A stretch of 64,000 nucleotides of DNA from Steinernema hermaphroditum (Eukaryota; Nematoda; Chromadorea; Rhabditida; Steinernematidae). This document shows, in pieces, positions 32,033 through 42,406 of this stretch (position 1 is its first letter; every line of letters starts with the position of its first letter). A program made the position numbers and the translations under genes. The stretch covers positions 9,486,001 through 9,550,000 of the forward strand of contig CM059622.1 in assembly GCA_030435675.1 (NCBI GenBank), given 5' to 3'. Below the pieces are notes generated by a model. It was not told where the DNA came from. It searched no databases and saw only the letters and a list, made by a program, of their open reading frames with translations.

Positions 32033-32104
32033 GGACAGGTCTAATCCATGGCCATAACCGCGACTGTGAATGGCCAGAGCTGTGGCCGTGGATTAGACCT
32101 GTCC
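32033..32104. mobile_element. 72-bp miniature palindromic element
   Basis: It begins GGACAGGTCTAATCCATGGC and ends with the inverted match ATTAGACCTGTCC, the same ends as the 962-bp foldback at 24821. Flanks TCAGTGTCA and TCACTGGCA match in 7 of 9 positions, possibly an aged 9-bp TSD. The interior is 30-40 bases. Confidence 0.65.
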
Positions 32105-32270
32105 TCACTGGCATTCCTGGGTTTTTTCTCGCAGGGTCTTTTTCTCGCGGGGTTTTTTCTCGCAGGGTCTTTTTCTCGCGGGTTTTTTTCTCGCGGGTTT
32201 TTTTCTCGCAGGGTCTTTTTCTCGCGGGTTTTTTTCTCGCAGGGTTTTTTTCTCCTACAACGATCAGGAC

Positions 32271-32978
32271 AGTACTCCAGAATCGATCTGTCGACGAAAT
32301 TTGTCGATTTCTCCTCCGACGGACAATAAATTTGTGGCAGAGATCGGCGAGACTCTCCTCGCAAACTGATTAAGCCGTCAACTATTCGTCTGCACATCCT
32401 CTTCCTGGACTTACCATAACCTTTAAGCATGTCCACCCTTCACAAACACGGTTTTTTTTCATTGAAACCGTGAAACTGCACGAGATTTTCACGATTCTCT
32501 GCCGAAACTCCGAAATCCCTCTCTAAATCGACCGCTAGGCACCTTTCGCGCCAAAAATTTTCGTTGCGGGACCATTCCCGATTTTTGCATAAGATTTTCC
32601 GCGTCGACTATATGTCGCGCCGCTCTTATGACGTCGCGCTTGTGACGCCGCGCTTATGTCATGACGCCAGCGCACTGCGTCACCGTTCCCACCCCCTTTG
32701 TAAAGATAGCTCTCGCGAGAAGGGGAAAGAAGCTACGCTCCTCACCTCCCCCCGGAATCTACAATGTTGAGGACCTGCTTGTCTGGTTTATTTCCAATCC
32801 AGGCAGTGACACATTCACATGAGGAGACATCATAATGATAACAACGACATACCTTCAAAAACGAGCATTTTCCAGGGATTCCAGGCAACACAACAATTCT
32901 AATGTCAGAATTAGATGAATAACGACGAGGCTTGTTAATTTATCACTCATTTAGTGAAATGCAGAGCTCGTTGACGGC
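32271..32978. other. spacer downstream of ran-3
   Basis: No coding exon. 32600-32670 is rich in GACGTCGCGC/TGACGCCGCGC-like words. TTTATT at 32787 could be a minus-strand poly(A) signal for ran-3. Confidence 0.4.
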
Positions 32979-34730
32979 TTATGCAGACACACCCTCCTCT
33001 CTCTTGGTGGCAAGCAGAAGCGCATGCGTATCGGCGATCGAAACAGAAACAATTTTAAAGCCTTCAAGATGAGCTGATGTGATCTTTTCGGGTGAAGGAA
33101 TGACGTCCCCATCAGAGATTCCCAGACCCAGCTGGCCAACAGTGTCGCAGCCCCAAGCATACGCGTCTCCTAAGAGGGTACTGTAAATTGACGTCACACA
33201 AAAGAACCATTACCGTTCTGAGTCCAAGCAATTGAGCAGCCAATTGTAGCAGTAACACCCACAATCTGATCACCTTCAGCAAGTGGAACGGGCACCTTTT
33301 GCAGCGAAGTATAACGCCAGTGGTCATTGTCGTCATTTCCTGTCCATGTGTCCAAACCCAGAGCATTGTCAGTGTTCTTTCCCATGGCATGAACAGTACC
33401 GTCTGCGGAACGACATACAGTATGGTGGACACCCTGAATGTGTGTGATATCACCAACGCTACCGTATTCAGGCGCCAAAGTGGGTAGGTAAACGTGGTAG
33501 TCTGTCTCATCGGCTAAAATTATGACGTGTAAGTAGCATAATTTAAGTACTCCAGCCATGTTACCTTGCATCTTATCGCCAGCAGTACTGGGTTCCTCGG
33601 CTTCTTTGGGCAAGGGAACACCAAGCTGTCCATAATTGTTCAAACCGAACGCAAACCAACGCCCGTCTTCAACTTTAACCATTGACCAGTACCCACCGGC
33701 CATGATATCGACTGCTTTGTTTTCTTTCCGAGCCTTCTCTCGCAAATTTATAACCAAGCGTCTTGCGTTACCCGAGCTGTCAACCATATAGTCTAAATAT
33801 AAAAGAAGATTGCTTGACAACGCATAGAATTCAGAACTCACTCGACCTAATGTGAGATGTGCGCATGGTGCGTCCCAGCTGACCTTGAGTTCCATCACCA
33901 AAAGAAAGAACTTCACCGTTGTTTGAAAGCATCAACAAGTGGTTCTCACCCGCAGCGATCTGCAAGTAACAAATAACAAACCATTATACACTCAAACACC
34001 ACCTTAACGACATGAGTAGATTTGTAGTTGTTGATCAACGTTGGCTCTTTCTGCATGTCTTGCAGGATAGTGTGGGAGTCAATATTTCCCGAAGCGTCGC
34101 GCAAATTGCCCCAAGCGTATACGGTACCATTCTCCGTCAGAGCAGCTGTGAAGCTAGCGCCCGCAGCAAGCATGACAATCTAAACAGTCATATTAACATC
34201 TATGCGAAGTTCTTTTTCATACCTTTCCATGCTTCTTCAGACTATCAGGAAACTGGAGCAGTTTGAACTCATCGGTGGTTTCCTCTCGTTCAACATCTTC
34301 CACCGGAACCGTACCCTTCTCGTTCACGCCACATCCATAGACTTGTCCATCAGTCGTTAGAAGGAATGAATGAACACCTCCAGCAACGGCCTAAAACAGA
34401 GTCATAAGCAGGAATAACGAAATCGTCACTGACCTGCGAGAATTTCAAACCCTCTGGCAACTCAGTCACGTGGCGCGGCTTCTTCGTTGTGTTTCGCCCA
34501 GGATGACCAAGCTGCGGACCTTCTCCACAGCTCAGCACCCTGTCAGCAGCAAACTTCGGAATGTAGTTCGCCTGGCTCAGCAACTCATGCTTAACCCGCT
34601 TCGAGCGTGAGGTTGTTGGTTCCACTTGCTCGACAGCTGATGTTTCCTTCGCTTCGGAAGCCTTCTTAGGTGACTGTTCACCCGCCTTCCTCTTGGCCGG
34701 ACGGCTTACCTTCTTGGTGGTGGATTTCAT
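32979..34730 (-). CDS. ran-3: RCC1-type Ran guanine nucleotide exchange factor
   Basis: Seven exons (34434-34730, 34223-34390, 34003-34179, 33842-33959, 33565-33792, 33214-33513, 32979-33169) give 492 residues. RCC1 sits on chromatin and loads GTP on Ran, setting the Ran-GTP gradient for nuclear transport and spindle assembly. An N-terminal basic tail ([20 protein letters not shown], with KRVKHE) suits DNA binding and nuclear import. The seven-bladed propeller shows repeats such as [78 protein letters not shown] and [15 protein letters not shown]. The final exon starts after an inner acceptor (CTTAG at 33170), which removes a stop. Family assignment is strong. Confidence 0.95.
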
Positions 34731-35189
34731 TTTTGGTCTAAAAAGCAAAAATATTAGGAAAACCACTGAGTGGACGACAACACTGACACGCTACCGTACC
34801 TCACGCAGTTCATGACATTAATACGTACTATCAACGATGGCAAATTTCAGAGAAAACCACAGAAGAGATTCCAACGGAAGCGCGCCTGACGCGATAGTAT
34901 CAGAAAGGGATGCTACAAGTTTGCATTTCTGCAATTCGCATGGACATCCACCTGTGCGAACGTTTCGCTTACCCCGCCATCGTTTGATGCAAGCGCGTCG
35001 TGGTGGGACACGCCCATTTCAAACGGCTCTTCCCTGAAATAAACACGCACCTCCCGCAGATATATAACGTCCGGTGTGTATGGGACAGGGTTGGCATTCG
35101 AGTCAGAAAACGTCGAGTCGTTTTTTAACTCCATAAAAGCGAGCAATCATAGCGCAGCGGAACTCACAAGGGAAGCACTCCAAGTGATA
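34731..35189. other. ran-3 upstream region
   Basis: Probably the ran-3 promoter and 5'UTR. No gene supported. Confidence 0.4.
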
Positions 35190-36465
35190 GTTGCAAATCG
35201 AAATGAATTGTGGTGTGACAGATTGTGAAATTATGTTGTGGGGTGTTTTGAATTTTTGTCCGTTTTTGGGGGGCGTTTTAGGTGGGGTGGAGTGGTTTGT
35301 TTTGAGTGAAATTTTGTGTGTATATTCTTTAGGGAGGCATTTAAATTTTAGTGAAAAAATTTTTTGGAAGTCGTGTCAGGAGCTGGAGATACGATAGGAT
35401 TTTGTCTGAATAAATTGCGCACAAAGTTACCGTTCTCGATTTTTTAATTTCGAGTTCCTCTTCGAGAAATCAACGAATTAAGTTTTGGTGTGATTTTGGT
35501 TCGGTGGATGGTGGTGGATTGCGAAACCGATGCCACGGGTCTCGACACGATTCGCCTGTGCCGCAGGGGCAACGGGCGAACGAGCGAGCGTCGACCTGTT
35601 GCGCAGTTGCTTTTCACTTTTTTCAACATTTTACGTGAACCCAAAATTCTCGCGAGTTAACCTGTCGCGCAGCCCACCCAGGCTAGTTGTGAAATTATAT
35701 TGTGGGGTGTTTTGAATTTTTGTCCGTTTTTGGGGGGCGTTTTAGGTGGTGTGGTTTGGTGCGTTTGGAGTGAAATTTTGCATGCATAATCCTTAGGGGC
35801 GTACTTAAATTTTAGTGAAAAAATTTTTTGAAAATCGTTGTAGGAGTAGGAGATACGGTAGGATTTTGTCAAATTTGAAAAAAATCGATTTTTCTGTAGG
35901 AAAAAATTTTGCGGGGTTAGCTTTTAGTGCATATTGTAGAGCGTGAAAAACTGCATGATTTCTATTGAACAGATTTAACCAACCCAAAGTTCCCACGAGT
36001 TAACCTGTCGCGCAGCCCACCCAGGCTAGTGAAATCATATTTTGTGATGTGGAAATTTTTGTCCCGCTTGGGGGGTGGGGTGGTTTGGTGTGTTTGGGGT
36101 GAAATTTTAAAATTAGTGTCTCTTGGGTAATAACTTTAAGTGTGTAAAATTTTGGGCCCATATCGTGTCAGGAGCCCGAGTTAGGCCTGATTTTATGGTT
36201 TTTCAATAAAAATTCAAAATAAATTCGTAGAAAAATTTTTATATAAGTGATGTTAGTATCATTTTGAAGAGCAAAAAATTTTGAGAAAGTGCGATTTCTT
36301 CGATTTTACTTAAAAAATTTAGAAAAAAAGATAAAAAATGTTTTTGACATCTCGACTAGTGAAGTTCCGGCCGTTTTCAACTCCTTCAGGAAACATTTTT
36401 TCGACATAATTTTGGTATCATTCGATAGATTTACGATTTACGATTTATTTGTGGAATCTTCAACA

Positions 36466-38130
36466 TTATATCGAGCCACACCCCATATGAAGCCCAAGCC
36501 AAGCCACATATGAAGTCGGTCTTTCTCTTGCTCGTTGTCGCCATCGTTGCGTTCCTATTTTCTTAGTGAAGTCATCTCGCCATCTGGTCCTCGGTCTTCC
36601 GATTTGGCGCGTCGTCGGTGGTCGCCATTCTTCGAGCTTCGTTGACCACTTCTCAGGCGTTTCTCGAGCGGTCTTCCAGGCATAGTGCCATTTCCTTGTT
36701 GTCGTAGATCCGTGGGCATCTTTCAGCTTCGTTACTCCTCTCAGCCACTCGTTCGTCCTTCTGTCCAGGAGCCTTACACGGAGCATTCTTCGTTCCATTC
36801 GACGCTGACTGGTTTCCAACTTTCTTCGTGCTGCTTTCGTCAGCGTCCAGGTTTCACAACCGTACAGCATCGCCGGTAGCACGCACTGGTTGAAGAGTCT
36901 TCTTTTCCACCGCATCAGGACAGAAGGCGACGTCAGGAACTCCTGGTACTTGCGGACGACGTTCCAGTCGCTGCGTATCCTTCGTCCCACTTCTTTCAGA
37001 TGATTTCTCGCGAGGCGGACTTCTTGGCCGAGGTAGACGAACGCTTCGGCTTGTTCCAGAGCGTTTCCGTTCAGGAGAACCGTCGATTCTTCGTTCGCCA
37101 TGATCTTCGTCTTCTCTGCGTTGATCTTGAGGCCGCTCCGGAGGGACACTTCATTGAGTTCGTCGACCATCTTCTGCAGTTCTTCCTCGGACGTGGCCAC
37201 CAATGCAATATCGTCTGCAAATCGGAGGTTGGACAGCCTCTCACCATTGATGTTGAGTTCATAGTCCGACCAGTCGAGTTCGCGGAAGATTTGCTCGAGT
37301 GTCGCCGTGAAGAGCTTCGGACTGATGACGTCACCCTGCCGGACCCCTCGCTGAATGTTGATTGGCACGCGGACTTCTTCTAACTGGATGTGGCTCGCGG
37401 CTTCATCTTGGATCTTCCTGAGAAGGGCGACGATTTGCCGTGGCACGCCTTGCCGTTCGATTGACTTCCAGATCGCGTTGGCTTCTACCGTGTCGAAGGC
37501 CTTCTCGAAATCGACGAAGGCGATGTAGATCGGGACGCGGTATTCGCGGGTCTTCTCCAGCAACTCGTTGACGGCGTGCAGATGGTCGATCGTCGAGAAG
37601 TTTCTTCTGAAGCCGGCCTGTTCCACTGGCTGGGCGGCGTCCAAAACGTGCTCGATCCGTTGTACGATTGTCTTCGTAAGCAGCTTGTAGATCACGGAGA
37701 GCAGCGATATCGGTCTGTAGTTCTTGATCAGCAGCGGGTCTCCTTTCTTGTACAGGAGCACAGTCGAGGCATCTGGCATCTTCTCGGGAACTTCACAGCA
37801 TCGCAGGCACCTGTTGAAGATGTCAGTCAGAGGGCGAATGAAGCTGCTCTCTCCCAATTTAAGCATTTCCACCGTAACCTTGTCTTGTCCAGGGCTTCGG
37901 CCAGTCTTCATCTTCTTCAGCGCTTCTCGGACTTCAGCTTCAAGGAATTCTGGGCAGTCGTCCGTCGCTTCTGGGGCTTCGTAGTCGACGTGCACGGTAG
38001 ACGCGTAGAGTTCATTGTAGAATTCCCTCACAGCGTCGTGGATCATCGTCTTCGTCGTACATAGAGCGCCTTCTTGGTTCCACAGCTGGACGATTCTTCC
38101 ACCAGGAGTCAGTGATGGTCGTTGATGTCC
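36466..38130 (-). pseudogene. RTE reverse transcriptase domain, frame-shifted from the endonuclease
   Basis: Open from about 38130 down to TAG at 36466, about 550 codons. RT motifs appear in order: PDASTVLLYKKGDPLLIKNY followed by RPISLLSVIYKLLTK, FVDFEKAFDTV (first catalytic Asp), GVRQGDVISPKLF, and FADDIALVATSEEEL (catalytic Asp-Asp). The C-terminal MLYGCETWTLTK...RRMERRMLRV block is typical of RTE/CR1-like elements. The upstream frame PGGRIVQLWNQEGAL joins it to the endonuclease part only after a frame change at about 38110-38130, where some 20 residues expected in RTE proteins also seem missing. Confidence 0.85.
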
Positions 38131-39308
38131 TTCCGGATTTCTCGGCGCACCATCTTGTTGAATTCGGTGAATTCCAGGCGGTTCGAAGCAGTTGTTTGGC
38201 GCTGGCGTAGCACGTGTCGTTGGCGAAGGAGGGCGATCGTCAGTCTTCGGGTCTTAACTGCAGGCTCTTCGGCGAACTGTGAGGCGTCTCGGATATAGTC
38301 CACGAGCTGGGAGTAGGCGCATCTCGAGTTGCGGTCAATCACGGGCGGCTGGAGCACGGTGGCCATTCGGAAGAGGTTCCGGTTGAGGCGCTTCCTCTCC
38401 TTCGGCGGTGGCTGGATTATTCTGGTTGCCGGTGTCGGTGGCTGGATGACTACGCGAAGAATCCGGTGGTCCGATCTGGCGGATCCCAGGACAGTCGAAC
38501 TTCGGAACTTGATGGATCGCGGAGCCAGAACGTAGTCGATGCAATTACGGGTTCTTCGATCTGGCGAGATCCACGTCCACTTCCGTCCTGGGCGGCCTTT
38601 GAAGAAGGAGTTGACCGATCGGAGCTTCAGATCTTCACACAGGTCCACCAGAAGTTGGCCTCTCGCGTTTCGGTCGCCGTATCCGTGGTTACCGAGTGCT
38701 TCTTCATCTTTGTCTTGCTTGCGGCCCATCTTCGCATTGAGATCCCCGAGCAGAACAGGGAACACCCGCATTCGAGCGATTGCTCCCGATCCGGTACTAC
38801 TGACATCCCTTTCCCAACCAGGCATGCCAGAAGCCCGCAGTTCCGCCCGAAGATCATCAAGCAGGACTTCGTAGTCATCATCGTCTTCTTCTTCGCTGGA
38901 TTCGTCGTCGTCATTTCGGCTTCTGAACCCAGTTGGAGGCGCATACACACTGTAGAGGCGCAGGATTTGGTTGCCAAACTGGAGGTCCAGAAGGGAGATC
39001 CGACTGGAGACGCGGCGGAACTGGACGACTTGATGCTGCAGCCGTCTTCTGATCAGGAATCCGGTGCCGGACGGGTCGACGCTTTCTTCGGGTCCAGCGT
39101 GGTAGAACCGGAACTCCGAGTCGTTGAGGTCCAGCGCATTGGTCCCTCTCCAGCGCAGCTCCGTCAAAGCGATGGCATCGATGTTCGTGGGCGTCAGTTG
39201 AGAGTTGCGAGTACGATCCTTGGCTTCTGGGGGTGGAACATACGGCTTCCTGGTGTTCCAATCCTTCTGAGAGCCGGAGCGATCACTGCTGGAGGCGGAT
39301 GTGAGACA
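38109..39308 (-). pseudogene. RTE apurinic-type endonuclease domain
   Basis: The frame runs from within satellite-derived sequence to TGA at 38109. Endonuclease motifs: IDAIALTELRWRG (catalytic Glu), YSVYAPP, PVLLGDLNAKMG, and the C-terminal ARSDHRILRVVI. An acidic insert (SEEEDDDDYEV) lies in the middle. The N-terminal codons above about 39308 are read from the satellite repeat and are not part of the element. It cuts target DNA to prime reverse transcription. Confidence 0.85.
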
Positions 39309-39710
39309 GACGATCCCGACACGATTCGCCTGTGGGAGCAGGGGAGGTGGCAGCAAGTTGCAGACGAGCGAGCGAAGCGAGCGTCGACCTGTTGCGCAGT
39401 TGCTTTTCACTTTTTCCACAATTTGACCGATATTCACCTGTTGCACAGCCGCTTTTCACTTTTTTCAACATTTTACGTGAACCCAAAATTCTCGCGAGTT
39501 AATCTGTCGCGCAACCCACCCAGGCTAGTTATGAAATTATTTATGTGGAGTTTCAGATTTTTGTACGGTTTGGGGGGAGGGTTTAGATGGGGTGGGGTGG
39601 TTTGTTTTGAGTGAAATTTTGTGTGTATATTTTTTAGGGAGGCATTTAAATTTTAGTGAAAAAATTTTTGAAAATCATTGTGGGAGCCGGAGATAGGTCC
39701 GATTTTGTGT

Positions 39711-40015
39711 TTTTTTTTCATGACTTTGACTTTATTTCATGGATCAAAGGCATTTCGCCTTGCATGACACCGAAAGATAGACAACAGAGGGCGTAGATGT
39801 CGAACCGGTCGTAGACGACGCGCTTCAGGGACATCTGGGAATCGGCGAAACTCTGGAAATGGCGGCAGATCTTCTGCTTCTGGGGCGTTTGCGGCACTGG
39901 GAGGCTTGTCGGCGACAGAGCGTCGGCGACCTTCGGGATGACTTCTCAGGCATCGTCGGGCATCGGATTCCTGGCGTCGGACATCTTGTTGTCAGCGGTG
40001 GTTTTTTTTTCATGA
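39711..40015. mobile_element. R2 short retroposon-like insertion
   Basis: It begins after a T-run with CATGACTTTGACTTTATTTC and ends GCGTCGGACATCTTGTTGTC...GGTGG. It is flanked by near-identical TTTTTTTTTCATGA on both sides (about 39710-39723 and 40002-40015), consistent with a long target duplication. The same family forms 48508-48905. Confidence 0.65.
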
Positions 40016-40505
40016 AAAATCGAAATTAATTGGTAGAAAATTTTTTTTGTGCGTGCTTAGGCTCATTTTGAAGAGCGGAAAATTTCGAAAAAGTGCGTGT
40101 CTCAGATTTTGCTAAAACAAAATTAGAAAAAAAGAAAAAAAACATTTTTGAAAAAAAGCGTGCTCCGTTCAAAAGCCTAAGGATCTGTGGATTTGCGTTT
40201 GTTCTGCGCGAGCTTGGTATAAAAAGAAATCCCGTTCAATGCCGCACAAAGTTACTTTTCTCGATTTTTGATTTTCGAGTTTATGTTCGAGAAATCAACA
40301 AAAGAAGATTTGGTGCGATTTTGGTTCGGTGGATGGTGGTAGATTGTGAAGCCGATGCCACGGGTCCCGACACGATTCGCCTGTGCCGCAGGGGCATGGG
40401 CTCTATTAGCGAATAGCGGCCAAAAGTATTTTTGGATGGCTAAAAGTCGGAATAGCGGCCAAAAGTATTTTATCACAATTTTATCATAAACAAAACATGA
40501 AATGT

Positions 40506-40754
40506 TCAATAGTCTTCCTCTTCGGGTTCTTCTTCGGGTTCTTCTTCGGGCTCCTCTTCGGGCTCATCCGAGCTTTCTTCGGAGCTCTCTTCGGAGCTTT
40601 GCCTGGCCTTCTTTCTCGCCCGCCTTCCAGAAGCGGAAGGCGGGGCATGTACGTGGTCCACCACCGGGATGGACAGATTTTGGTTAAGGTTGTTGTTACC
40701 ACCCGTGATGCGCCCACCGTGGATGTCGCCATGGCGCATGCTCCCATGGCGCAT
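40506..40754 (-). other. minus-strand frame ending in an acidic Glu/Pro/Ser tail
   Basis: Antisense to the Merlin core is an open frame whose last 40 residues are SSEESSEESSDEPEEEPEEE-like, preceded by RRARKKARQ. It may just be the complement of a TTCTTCGGG microsatellite, or a short accessory gene end. It is listed because acidic tails of this form are common in real proteins. Confidence 0.25.
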
Positions 40755-41060
40755 GCCTCCGTGATAACTGTGCGCGTGGAACCATCGTCACATCGGACGG
40801 TTGGGCCGCCTATGGAAAAATAGAGGAGCTGGAGATGGAATACACCCGCCGATGGGTTAACCATCGGATAAACTTTGGAAATCCAAAGGATAGGGCAGTC
40901 CACACACAGGGGATAGAAGCCACTTGGGGTGCCATAAAATCAGACATGCGTCACCTGCGGGGGACATCTACAGAAAAATTTGCCTCCCACCTCTATGAAT
41001 ACGCTTTTCGTCGCTATTTTGAGAGACAGCGAATTTTCGAGCACAAAAATTGTGATAAAA
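40645..41060 (+). pseudogene. Merlin (ISXO2-like) transposase remnant
   Basis: The catalytic core is readable: GQILVKVVVTTRDAPTV, then after a frameshift near 40740-40770 GTIVTSDGWAAYG (catalytic Asp in SDGW), RRWVNHRINFGNPKDRAVHT and QGIEATWGAIKSDMRHLRG (catalytic Glu region), as in bacterial ISXO2/IS1595 and eukaryotic Merlin enzymes. The 3' end is cut by the mariner. The adjoining 40500-40640 is a low-complexity GAA/TCG repeat. Confidence 0.75.
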
Positions 41061-41180
41061 TACAGGGTGTCAAGAAAATACTGTGACGCGGAAAAACAAC
41101 TATAACTTTTTATTGAACACACGAATCAACGCACGTAATACATCATTCGAAAGAGCAGAAAATTCTGAACAACACACACA

Positions 41181-42406
41181 TCACTCGCATTCAAAATGAC
41201 TTCCTCCTGCCGCTATGCAGGCGTTCAAGCGCTTTCGGAAAGAGTGCAGAATAGACGCTATCATTTCCGGAGTTATTTCGTCCCATGCCTTCTCCAGAGC
41301 GCGTTTCAGCGAGTCGATGGACTTGTGCCTGACAGCGCAGGCCTTCTGCTCCATGATACTCCAGACAGCGAAATCCAGGGGGTTCAAATCGGGCGAATTT
41401 GATGGCCAAACTTCTTTGTCCCAGAAGCCCGGGAGGTTGGCTCTGCACCAGTCAAGGGTCTTCTTTGCGCCGTGAGCAGGGGCCCAGTCCTGCTGGAGCC
41501 GCCAGTCGATGTTCTCTGCGTTTGCTTCGGCCCAAGGGATGACAGCGCCCTCCAAGATCAACTCGCGGTACGTTTCGGCATTGATTTTTACTCCTTTTGG
41601 GACAAAAACGAGCTTGGTCTTGCCCAAGTCAGAGATTCCTCCCCAGACCATGACACTTTTCGGGAAATGTGTGTTTTCTGCCTTCACAGTGCGGAGAGAT
41701 CCTTGAGGAAGCAGTTCCCGTTGATTCTGTGAGTTTCGGTATGGTTCGACAGTGAAAATCTTCTCATCGGTGAACAGGATTCTGTTCAACCGGTCGCCGC
41801 GTACCTGGCCCTTCATTGTCTTGCATTTATCCAATCTTGAAGCCTTGTTTGCGTCTGTAAGATGCTGCCCCTTTGCGAGCTTGTAGGGAACAAGTCTGTT
41901 GTAACGCACTCGATAAGGGGTACGCACGTCCGGTCGTATGCAGCGTGGGGAACCGAATAACAAAAATATCTTTATTCGACTGTCCCGTGCAACACACAAA
42001 AAACACACTGCCGATTAAAACCCCCACACGGCACAGCAGCCCCAGTCTAGACAGTCACCGCTAGACAGTCGTGCCAGGACAGGCATCTTACTACAAGTCG
42101 TAGATCCTCTCGGACGAGCTGACGCATCGATTCGTGGCTGATGTCGTGCTCCTTGGCCAGTTTTCTGATGCTTCTCTGCGGATCTCGCTGGATCTTGTGC
42201 CTGACCTTCTCTCTCAGCGCTGGAGTCCTGGCAGTTCGCGATCTTCCACTGCGGTGACGGTCCTTGACCTCTCCTGTCTCCTGGTAGCGGTTGAACACCC
42301 GATGGACTTGTTCCCGGTGCAGTTTCAGTGTCTTTGCGATCACCGGAATCGGCATTCCCCGCTTGTGATAGGCGACAATGGCGGAACGGTCCTCAATTGA
42401 CACCAT
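41181..42406 (-). pseudogene. maT mariner transposase, disrupted by a solo LTR
   Basis: ATG at 42406 (MVSIEDRSAIVAYHKRGMPI); stop TGA at 41181. The N-terminus has paired helix-turn-helix motifs (IPVIAKTLKLHREQVHRVFN and SIRKLAKEHDISHESMRQLV). Catalytic residues: first Asp in ILFTDEKIF, second in QQDWAPAHG, third in SPDLNPLDF. Exactly 37 residues lie between the second and third, the DD37D spacing of maT elements. A 199-bp insertion at 41897-42095 interrupts the frame after DLRL; outside it both halves are intact, so the enzyme was probably whole until that event. Confidence 0.9.
41893..42099 (-). mobile_element. solo LTR, 4-bp target duplication
   Basis: The 199-bp sequence 41897-42095 is flanked by AGTC (41893-41896 and 42096-42099). 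Read on the minus strand it starts TGTAGTAAG and ends GTTACAACA, so it has LTR-type TG..CA ends with imperfect terminal inversion, and contains AATAAAG. No internal retroelement remains, so this is a solo LTR left by recombination. It lies within the mariner transposase. Confidence 0.8.

Larger units (their letters stand above)
31361..32270. mobile_element. minisatellite-armed Mutator-like element with 10-bp target duplication
   Basis: The direct repeat CGATCAGGAC lies at 31361-31370 and 32261-32270. Between them, arms in inverted orientation (about 31378-31531 and 32112-32254) consist of a 15-16 base unit, GAGAAAAAAACCCGC, alternating with GAGAAAAAGACCCTGC. Both arms end internally with CCCAGGAATGCCAG. 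The apparent proteins made of REKKP/ARKKP repeats are artefacts of this unit. The interior carries the R4 repeat and a nested 72-bp palindromic element. A 10-bp perfect TSD fits a MULE. No transposase. Confidence 0.85.
36466..39308 (-). mobile_element. RTE-type non-LTR retrotransposon inserted in the array
   Basis: This holds an endonuclease part and a reverse-transcriptase part on the minus strand (see the two entries). Satellite sequence resumes at about 39309 (GATCCCGACACGATTCGCCT). The 3' junction near 36466 is not sharply visible and no target duplication was found. The two reading frames are offset, so the copy is damaged. Confidence 0.85.

Noticed and set aside
31350..32260. CRISPR-like array
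   Set aside because: The regular repeats have no unique spacers of constant size; the DNA is eukaryotic and the repeats are minisatellite arms.
31337..32436. Frames made of EKKTREKKTLREKNP-type repeats
   Set aside because: They are readings of the 15-16 base minisatellite arms and appear on both sides in inverted form.
38466..39614. 382-codon + strand frame
   Set aside because: Antisense to the RTE endonuclease domain, continuing into satellite DNA.
41893..42099. Spliceable intron in the mariner transposase
   Set aside because: GT/AG pairs exist (GTAAGA ... AACAG) but no pair restores the frame, while the 4-bp duplication with TG..CA ends restores it exactly, so a solo LTR is the better reading.
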